Part shown: in pieces, positions 56,001-63,044 of the stretch
How positions within the stretch are numbered: the stretch's first letter is position 1
How the letters are laid out: each line of letters opens with the position of its first letter
DNA from: Wolbachia endosymbiont (group B) of Hofmannophila pseudospretella
Lineage (GTDB): Bacteria > Pseudomonadota > Alphaproteobacteria > Rickettsiales > Anaplasmataceae
Direction of reading: 5' to 3'
Length of the DNA stretch: 64,000 nt
Assembly: GCF_964028515.1 (NCBI RefSeq)
Contig: NZ_OZ034788.1
Location: 496,001-560,000, forward strand
Notes under the pieces: model-generated
What the model saw: only the letters and a program-made list of their open reading frames with translations
Databases searched by the model: none
Told to the model about the DNA's origin: nothing
Position numbers and translations under genes: made by a program

Positions 56001-58610
56001 TATTTTTTCCGACCCTAAAGGAGTGTCATGTACAACACATTCAAATTCTTCTATATGAATAGAAGTAAATAGATCTTTTTTAACAACTTCACTAGAAATA
56101 ATGATTGAGTCTTCAAAATTATAACCTTGCCAAGACATAAAAGCGACTAGCAAGTTTTGGCCAAGTGCCAATTCACCGCTATTAATAGCAGGACCATCAG
56201 CTATCACATCACCTTCCTTAACACAATCACCTACATGCACCAGTGGTTTCTGGTTAATACAAGTATTATGGTTAGAACGCTGAAATTTTCTTAGATGATA
56301 AATATCTACATCCAAGTAGTTAATTCCTTCTTTGTCAAAAGCACGTATAACTATAGAGTTACTATCTGAGCTGTCAACTATGCCACCACGTTTTGCTAAA
56401 ACTACAGCACCAGAGCCAGAAGCTACGAAAGACTCCATACCAGTAGCAACCAAAGGAGCAGTAGGCTTCAATAAAGGTACAGCTTGACGCTGCATATTTG
56501 AACCCATTAACGCTCTATTAGCATCATCATTTTCTAAAAATGGAATTAAAGAAGCAGCAACCGATATTACCTGCTTAGGAGATAAATCAATGTAACTTAC
56601 TTGATTACTATTTACCATTACAAAGGTACCAGAATACCTACAGTATAACATATCATCAACAAAGCAATTGTTTTCATCAAGCTTTGCGCTGGTATCGGCT
56701 ATATAATATAAACCTTCATCTATAGCAGACAGATACTCAATTTGATCAGTAACAACCTTATTAACTACTTTCTTATAAGGACTTTCAATGAACCCATATT
56801 TATTAATACGAGCGTATATAGCTAAGCTGTTAATTAAGCCTATATTCTGCCCCTCAGGAGTTTCAATAGGGCAAATTCTTCCGTAATGAGTTGGATGAAC
56901 ATCACGCACTTCAAATCCCGCCCTCTCTCTTGTTAAACCACCAGGACCTAACGCCGACAACCTTCTTTTATGTGTTATTTCAGATAATGGATTAGTCTGA
57001 TCCATAAATTGAGATAATTGGGAAGAATTGAAAAAATCTCTTAAGACATTGGTTAACACTTTTGGGTTTATAAAATCAGATGGAGAGACTTTATCTAAAC
57101 TAGAAGTAGACATAGAATCAACTACTGCCCGTCCCAATTTTAATAATCCAGTTCTAAATTGATTTTCTATAAACTCTCCAACTGAACGGACTCTTCTATT
57201 TGCTAAATGATCAATATCATCTACAGATCCTTGACCATCACGTAACAATACTATTTTTCTTATAATTTCAATAATGTCTTCATGTGTTAAAGTAGTTAAA
57301 TTTTCCTCATAATTTAACCCAAGACAAGAGTTAAGTTTTAATCTACCAATGTTAGACAAATCATAATATTCCAGACTGAAGAAAAGATTACGAAAAAACT
57401 CCTCTACTATCTTTAAAACAGGAACTTCACCAGGACGCAAAACTTTATATATTTCATATAGAGCGTTCTCATAAGACATGTTTCCATCTAAGAAAAGTGT
57501 GTTTAATATGTAAGGTCCAACAGAAACATTATCTATGTTCAACACTGATATTTTATCTATAGATAATAATTCAAGCTTTTTAATATCCTCTAATTTTATA
57601 GATTCACCAGCAGATAAGATTTTTGTAGAACTAGCACTATCTATTAAATCTTCTGCAAGAAATAAACCACATATAGAATCATAAGGAATTAGATACTCTT
57701 TCAACCCGTTATCATATAGATTTTTAGCTAATTTTGAAGTAATACGAACATTAGCTTTAAGTAACACATTGCCTTCAACATTCTTTAAATCGAAAGGAAG
57801 CCTCACTCCCTTGAATTTATCAGGGAAAAAAGGTACTTTCCAGCCACTTTTATGTTTTATATACTCTATTTTTTCATAAAATCTACTAAGTATGTCATTA
57901 TTTGATAAGCCCAAAGCCTTTAATAAAACTGATATTGGCAACTTTCTCTTTCTATCAATACGAAAATACAAATGATCTTTAACATCAAACTCAATATCAA
58001 GCCAAGAACCTCTATAAGGAATAACTCTAGCAGAATAGATCAATTTGCCAGAATTATAAGTTTTTCCCTTATCACTATCAAAAAACACTCCAGGAGATCT
58101 ATGCATTTGTGAAACGATAACTTTCTCTACGCCATTGATGATAAAAGTACCTTTATCAGTCATCATAGGCAGTTCACAAAAGCGAACCTCCTGCTCTTCA
58201 GCAGATTTTATAACAGTTGCAAGCTTAGAATGATCATCACCTTCTTTAATCTCTTGATATTTTTCAAGAGAAATACCATCCTGCATAATAACAAGACGTA
58301 TAGAAGCAATAACCTGAGCAGAAAAAGTTATACCACGTTTTATACATTCAGATTCACTATATTTAAGATCATCTACCCTACAATTCAAAAATTCGATAGT
58401 AGCCCTATGCAAAGGATCAGATATTGGAAAAATTGTATGAAAGATAGCTTTAAGTCTTTCATTACTCTCATTATTAGGAGTAAAGGAATTATATGATCCC
58501 TTTTGGACTTTAACCAAATCCAACAAAGAATCTTTTAAATCAATCGACCTGGAATAAGAAACTCTAGGAACAAAAGCACTAGAAGCACACATATAAGAAG
58601 AATCAACCAT
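50091..58610 (-). CDS. rpoBC: DNA-directed RNA polymerase, fused beta and beta' subunits
   Basis: One uninterrupted frame of 2839 residues carries both large subunits. The beta part runs to about residue 1428 (end block [19 protein letters not shown]) and includes the rifampicin-region [20 protein letters not shown]. It also has [17 protein letters not shown] and [20 protein letters not shown]. A short linker leads to beta', whose zinc site is [20 protein letters not shown]. The catalytic loop [14 protein letters not shown] has its three Asp at 1893, 1895 and 1897. The late block is [20 protein letters not shown]. The fusion is a known trait of Wolbachia. It is the last gene of the ribosomal protein cluster. 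Confidence 0.98.
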   Translation of the reverse strand: [2839 protein letters not shown]

Positions 58611-58668
58611 TAAAATACCTTCACTAATTAAAAGAGCTATATCAACATAAAATTAATATACTAACATT

Positions 58669-59070
58669 TTATTCAAGCTCAACTTTAGTTGCTCCTGCTT
58701 CAATAAGTTTTTGCTTTATTTTTTCTGCTTCGTCTTTAGAAACATTAGCAGTCAAATCTTTGGGTAAAGACTCAACTAACTCTTTCGCTTCTTTTAAATT
58801 CAATGTAGAATTAACTTCTCTAATAGCTTTAATCACTCCTATTTTTTTGCTTGCATCAATCTCTTTGATTACAACTTTATATTCAGCTTTTTCTTGAGCA
58901 ACAGGAGCAATAGCATTATCACTAATAGGCACCCCAGCACCAACAGCTCCACCAAGAAAAGAACCACTAGGCAACCCTATTTTTTCTTCTAGAACTTTTA
59001 CAAGTTCAGAAGCCTCTAATAGATTTAAAGATAATATTTTATCAACCAAATCACTTGTTACATTATTCAT
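58669..59070 (-). CDS. rplL: 50S ribosomal protein L7/L12
   Basis: The N-terminal dimerisation part is VDKILSLNLLEASELVKVLE. An Ala/Gly/Pro-rich hinge follows, then the factor-binding domain EYKVVIKEIDASKKIGVIKA with KEAKELVESLPKDL and EEAGATKVELE-type ending. I start at the ATG at 59070, which has 'aaggtgg' just upstream. A TTG eight codons further up also opens the frame but has no such site. This gives 133 residues. It lies 58 bases before rpoBC. Confidence 0.95.
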   Translation of the reverse strand: MNNVTSDLVDKILSLNLLEASELVKVLEEKIGLPSGSFLGGAVGAGVPISDNAIAPVAQEKAEYKVVIKEIDASKKIGVIKAIREVNSTLNLKEAKELVESLPKDLTANVSKDEAEKIKQKLIEAGATKVELE

Positions 59071-59096
59071 ACTTACCACCTTATTTAACAACAAAT

Positions 59097-59615
59097 TTAT
59101 TTTTTAGAACTACAGTAATCCAAAACTCTCATAAGCCTCATAGAAGATGAATTAATAGACAATGCTAACCGAGCAGGAATATCATAAGATATTAAACGCA
59201 TAATTTTAATACGCAATTCATCCAGAGAGGGAAGCTTAGCCAATTTATTAACATCTTCCACTGTTAATAATTCATTTATATGAGCCGCACAAATCACAGA
59301 CATTTTTTCTTTGTTAGCATTAATAAAATCAACTATTACCTTTGCAGCTTCTACTATAGCGCTAGAGTATATAATAGCAACAGAACCAGAAAATTTACCT
59401 GATAAATAAGAAAATTTACCAGTCCTTTCCAAAGCCAAGCAAGCTAGAGTATTTTTAACTACTAACATCCCACCCATTACAGATTTTAGACTATTCCTAA
59501 GAATTAATGAATTGCTAACATTCATAGACTTGAAATTTATCAATATTAAGAAATCATTATTTACAAACACATTCATTATGTTTTGTATAAATTCATCCTT
59601 ATCTTTACGCTTCAC
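59097..59615 (-). CDS. rplJ: 50S ribosomal protein L10
   Basis: This 172-residue protein has the L10 pattern: NDFLILINFKSMNVSNSLIL, RNSLKSVMGGMLVVKNTLAC, then SGKFSGSVAIIYS and the L7/L12-binding helix at the C-terminus. The start is a GTG at 59615 with 'aagggagag' upstream. L10 anchors the L7/L12 stalk. In many bacteria L10 represses its own operon, but no leader structure could be confirmed here. Confidence 0.94.
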   Translation of the reverse strand: MKRKDKDEFIQNIMNVFVNNDFLILINFKSMNVSNSLILRNSLKSVMGGMLVVKNTLACLALERTGKFSYLSGKFSGSVAIIYSSAIVEAAKVIVDFINANKEKMSVICAAHINELLTVEDVNKLAKLPSLDELRIKIMRLISYDIPARLALSINSSSMRLMRVLDYCSSKK

Positions 59616-59627
59616 AATTTCTCTCCC

Positions 59628-60281
59628 TTAAATTATATCTTCTACTTTGTTTATTTTATGAGCTTTACCCATAGTTGAATTTAAAAAAACGCTTTTAAAG
59701 TAAACTCCTTTCACAGAAGCAGGTTTATTGTCTCTAATTACTTTAAGAAAGGCTTTTAAATTTTCCAGCAAATCATCAATATCAAATTTAATACTTCCTA
59801 ATTTACCATGAATAACCCCATTTTTATCCGTCCTGAATTTTATTTGACCAGACTTAATGGTTTTAGTAGCTTCCGCAATATTAGAAGTCACAGTACCAAA
59901 TTTAGGGTTAGGCATCAGCCCTTTAGCACCCAATACTTTTGCAATAGGAGTGATTTTTGCCATGAAATCAGGAGTAGTGATGCACCAATCAACATTCAAC
60001 TTTCTACCTTTTTTTATCTCTTCAACTAAATCTTCTCCTCCTGTAATATCAGCACCAGCTTTTTCAGCTTCTAATAAATGTTTATCTTGAGCAAAAACAG
60101 CTACTTTAATATTCTTCCCGATACCTTTAGGCAAAACTACTGTACCACGCACCTGCTCTTCAGATTTACGTGAATCTACACCTAAATTGACTGCGATATC
60201 AACTGATTCATTAAATTTTGCTGAAGCAGACTCAACAACCTTCTCCAAACATTGCTTAGAATTATCATTATATGTACTCAT
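59628..60281 (-). CDS. rplA: 50S ribosomal protein L1
   Basis: This 217-residue protein of the L1 stalk has FNESVDIAVNLGVDSRKSEE, then VRGTVVLPKGIGKNIKVAVF. The signature AKVLGAKGLMPNPKFGTVT, with the RNA-contacting FRTDKNGVIHGKLGSIKFD, follows. It starts with ATG four bases after the rplK stop and is followed by rplJ after 12 bases. Confidence 0.96.
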   Translation of the reverse strand: MSTYNDNSKQCLEKVVESASAKFNESVDIAVNLGVDSRKSEEQVRGTVVLPKGIGKNIKVAVFAQDKHLLEAEKAGADITGGEDLVEEIKKGRKLNVDWCITTPDFMAKITPIAKVLGAKGLMPNPKFGTVTSNIAEATKTIKSGQIKFRTDKNGVIHGKLGSIKFDIDDLLENLKAFLKVIRDNKPASVKGVYFKSVFLNSTMGKAHKINKVEDII

Positions 60282-60285
60282 TTAC

Positions 60286-60726
60286 CTAACCTTCCACAAC
60301 TTCTATACCCATAGATTTTGCAGTGCCTATAACCATCTTCACTGCTGAATCTTCATTATCTACTTTCATATCAACCATCTTACACTTTGCCACTTTAATG
60401 ATAGCAGACATAGATAATTTAGCCACTAATTCTTTACCAGAATTACCAGAACCTTTACTTAATTTAGCTTCCTGCTTAAGCAAATAAGCCACAGGCGGAC
60501 CGCTGACAGTAAAATCATGAGAGCGATCATCCTTTATGGAAATTCTCACTGTTACTAAATCACCTACTTTATAACTAGCGTTAGCAGCGCTAGTAGCTTT
60601 ATTAAAAGCTTCACAAAATTTAGGAACAGGTATACCACGCGGGCCAAGTACTGAAGCAATTTTCGGTCCTGGAACTGCTTTCCCAGCTTCCATAAGTAAG
60701 TTAATCTTAGCAACTATATTACTCAT
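60286..60726 (-). CDS. rplK: 50S ribosomal protein L11
   Basis: 146 residues with INLLMEAGKAVPGPKIASVL, GPRGIPVPKFCEAFNKAT, and the C-terminal rRNA-binding domain FTVSGPPVAYLLKQEAKL ending IGTAKSMGIEVVEG. L11 forms the GTPase-associated centre and is the site sensed by RelA in other bacteria. Spacing to nusG (2 bases) and rplA (4 bases) indicates one operon. Confidence 0.96.
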   Translation of the reverse strand: MSNIVAKINLLMEAGKAVPGPKIASVLGPRGIPVPKFCEAFNKATSAANASYKVGDLVTVRISIKDDRSHDFTVSGPPVAYLLKQEAKLSKGSGNSGKELVAKLSMSAIIKVAKCKMVDMKVDNEDSAVKMVIGTAKSMGIEVVEG

Positions 60727-60728
60727 AA

Positions 60729-61565
60729 TTAATCCTCTATTTTCTCTACTTGAGCCAAATCAAGCTCTATTATTGTTGGCTTACCTAAGATTGATACTTC
60801 AACATTAATAATTTTTTTCTCATCATTTACCATATCTATCTTACCAGTAAAATTTTGAAAAAGACCATCATTAATTTTTACTTTTTCACCTTTCTCATAA
60901 CCATAACTCAACTTTTTCGTTTCTTGAGCATTGTAAAGCGCACTACACATTGAGCGAATCTCATTATCCTCAATCACCTTTGGAACATTACCATTTTTCA
61001 AAAATCCATAAACCTTAAGAGATTTTGGTATATTATTAATAAAATTTAATACCTCATCGCATAAATTCATGTATAAAAAGACATAACCAGGAAAGGACTT
61101 CCTTCGTTTAGCATTTTTTTTAGATTTTAAATCCATCTCACTTAATTCTTCACAAGGAATAAAAACCCTATTAAAATAATTATTAATATTCAATCTCATA
61201 GAATTTTCTAATATATATTGGCGCACTTTCTCTTCATAATTAGAGGCAACTCTTAAAATGTACCACTTATATCTATTAAATTCCTTGCGTTTTAAAATTA
61301 CCTCATCATCTGAAATCATCTCAAAATAACCAGACTCATCACCACAAAACCCAGTCTTTTGATTCAAAATATTTTTGCTTTCATCACACAGATGCATACA
61401 TATATATACTTCGCATAACTCTTTTATATCAGATTTTATATCACATACTGTCTGATAAGGAATAAATACCTCCTTAAAGTAAACAGTATTGACTGCCAAC
61501 TCGCATATATCCTTCTCATACCCGTAATCGACTTTAATGATATACCATTTATACTTATATTCCAT
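60729..61565 (-). CDS. nusG: transcription elongation factor NusG with an extra N-terminal NGN-like domain
   Basis: NusG binds RNA polymerase and couples transcription to termination and translation. From ATG 61565 it is 278 residues, about 90 more than usual. Residues ~99-205 are the normal NGN domain (KWYILRVASNYEEKV, SFPGYVFLYMN, VYGFLKNGNVPKVIED), and ~223-278 the KOW domain (GEKVKINDGLFQNFTGKIDM). Residues ~5-93 repeat the NGN plan in decayed form (KWYIIKVDYGYEKDI, EVFIPYQTV, VYICMHLCDE, FEMISDDEVI). A TTG four codons upstream is an alternative start. It overlaps the end of secE. Confidence 0.93.
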   Translation of the reverse strand: MEYKYKWYIIKVDYGYEKDICELAVNTVYFKEVFIPYQTVCDIKSDIKELCEVYICMHLCDESKNILNQKTGFCGDESGYFEMISDDEVILKRKEFNRYKWYILRVASNYEEKVRQYILENSMRLNINNYFNRVFIPCEELSEMDLKSKKNAKRRKSFPGYVFLYMNLCDEVLNFINNIPKSLKVYGFLKNGNVPKVIEDNEIRSMCSALYNAQETKKLSYGYEKGEKVKINDGLFQNFTGKIDMVNDEKKIINVEVSILGKPTIIELDLAQVEKIED

Positions 61566-61764
61566 AAATAATTCCAAATAAAGTCTTAATTACGTAAAGA
61601 GACATAAAATCTACGAAGCAAAAGAAAATCGAAAAGCATAATATAACAATTATTACAATAAACAAAGATGACAATACCTGCTGTTTTTTTACCCAAGCAA
61701 TTCTCCTTATTTCTTGCTTTATATCGCAAAAAAAAACATACAGGTTTTTTAACATTTCTACCAT
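61555..61764 (-). CDS. secE: preprotein translocase subunit SecE
   Basis: A 69-residue single-span SecE. The amphipathic cytoplasmic part DIKQEIRRIAWVKKQQVLSS carries the conserved Trp, followed by the span FIVIIVILCFSIFFCFVDFM. SecE clamps SecY in the translocon. The gene lies between trnW and nusG, the classical position, and its last bases overlap the nusG start. Confidence 0.9.
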   Translation of the reverse strand: MVEMLKNLYVFFCDIKQEIRRIAWVKKQQVLSSLFIVIIVILCFSIFFCFVDFMSLYVIKTLFGIIYGI

Positions 61765-61774
61765 AATATTAATG

Positions 61775-61847
61775 CAGGAGCGATAGGAATTGAACCTACA
61801 ACCTCTGGTTTTGGAGACCAGCGCTCTACCAATTGAGCTACACTCCT
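61775..61847 (-). tRNA. tRNA-Trp (CCA)
   Basis: The minus strand gives a full cloverleaf. The acceptor AGGAGTG pairs with CGCTCCT, and the D arm is GCTC..GAGC. The anticodon stem-loop CTGGTCTCCAAAACCAG has CCA as its anticodon. The T arm contains GTTCAATTC, and the discriminator is G. It lies between tuf and secE, as in many bacteria (tuf-trnW-secE). Confidence 0.95.
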
Positions 61848-61859
61848 ATAATTCAAAGT

Positions 61860-63032
61860 TTACTCTAAAATTTCCGAAACAACGCCAGAACCAACAGTTC
61901 TACCACCTTCTCTTATCGCAAAACGCAATCCTTTATCCATTGCTATTGGTACTTGCAACTCCACTTCTATACTTACATTATCCCCTGGCATTACCATCTC
62001 CTTTCCATCTAGCAATTTTATGCTCCCAGTTACATCCGTTGTTCTTAAATAAAACTGTGGCTGATAATTTCCAAAAAATGGTGTATGCCTTCCTCCTTCT
62101 TCTTTCTTCAATATATACACCTCCGCATTAAATTTCTTATGCGGGGTTATTGTCCCTGGTTTTGCCAATACTTGCCCTCTCTCCACTTCTTCTCTCTTTG
62201 TTCCTCTTAGTAATATTCCTACATTGAGTCCTGCACTTCCCTTATCTAGCAACTTCTTAAACATCTCAACACCAGTACATATCGTCTTTTGCGTCGCTTT
62301 CAGACCTATTATCTCTATCTCATCCCCTGTCTTTACCTCCCCCTTCTCTATTCTTCCTGTTACTACCGTCCCTCGGCCCGATATTGAAAATACATCTTCT
62401 ATTGGCAACAAAAACGGCAAATCTATAGGCCTTGGAGGTACTGCTACATACTCATCTAACTTCTCCATCAATTTATCTATTGATTTCTTTCCATACTCAC
62501 TACTATCATCCTCTAATGCTTTTAACGCAGACCCAACTATCACAGGCACTTCATCACCTGGAAATCCATACTTACTCAGCAACTCTCTCACTTCCATTTC
62601 CACCAAATCTATCATATCAGCATCAGCAACATCAGCTTTATTTATATATACCACGATATATCCAACACCCACCTGTTTTGCTAGCAATATATGCTCTCTC
62701 GTTTGTGGCATCGGCCCATCAACCCCTGACACTACCAATATCGCTGCATCCATCTGTGCTGCACCTACTATCATATTCTTTACATAATCAGCATGTCCAG
62801 GGCAATCAACGTGTGCATAGTGTCTCTTTTCTGTTTGATATTCAACATGCGCTGTTGCTATTGTTATTCCTCTCTTTCTTTCTTCTGGCGCTTTATCTAT
62901 TTGATCATATGCTACAAAATTACCATAATGCTTTGTTATCGCCGCTGTTAACGTTGTCTTCCCATGATCCACATGTCCTATCGTTCCCACGTTTACATGC
63001 GGCTTTCCAAATGCTTCTACTATCGCTGTCAT
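61860..63032 (-). CDS. tuf: translation elongation factor Tu
   Basis: EF-Tu brings aminoacyl-tRNA to the ribosome as a GTP complex. The GTPase motifs are G1 GHVDHGKT (19-26), G2 region RGITIATAHVEY, G3 DCPGHADYV and G4 NKAD, followed by domains 2 and 3 with RGTVVTGRIEKGEVKTGDE and FRTTDVTG-type blocks. 390 residues is normal. It follows fusA by 12 bases and precedes trnW. Confidence 0.98.
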   Translation of the reverse strand: MTAIVEAFGKPHVNVGTIGHVDHGKTTLTAAITKHYGNFVAYDQIDKAPEERKRGITIATAHVEYQTEKRHYAHVDCPGHADYVKNMIVGAAQMDAAILVVSGVDGPMPQTREHILLAKQVGVGYIVVYINKADVADADMIDLVEMEVRELLSKYGFPGDEVPVIVGSALKALEDDSSEYGKKSIDKLMEKLDEYVAVPPRPIDLPFLLPIEDVFSISGRGTVVTGRIEKGEVKTGDEIEIIGLKATQKTICTGVEMFKKLLDKGSAGLNVGILLRGTKREEVERGQVLAKPGTITPHKKFNAEVYILKKEEGGRHTPFFGNYQPQFYLRTTDVTGSIKLLDGKEMVMPGDNVSIEVELQVPIAMDKGLRFAIREGGRTVGSGVVSEILE

Positions 63033-63044
63033 AATTACTAACCT

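Noticed and set aside
51727..58496. Many 60-95 codon plus-strand frames opposite rpoBC
   Set aside because: They are short, low in complexity and fully inside the fused polymerase gene; no independent evidence.
61790..63034. Several long plus-strand frames opposite tuf (for example 62224-62787, 62432-63034)
   Set aside because: They mirror the strongly constrained tuf codons, have no family features and no ribosome-binding site.
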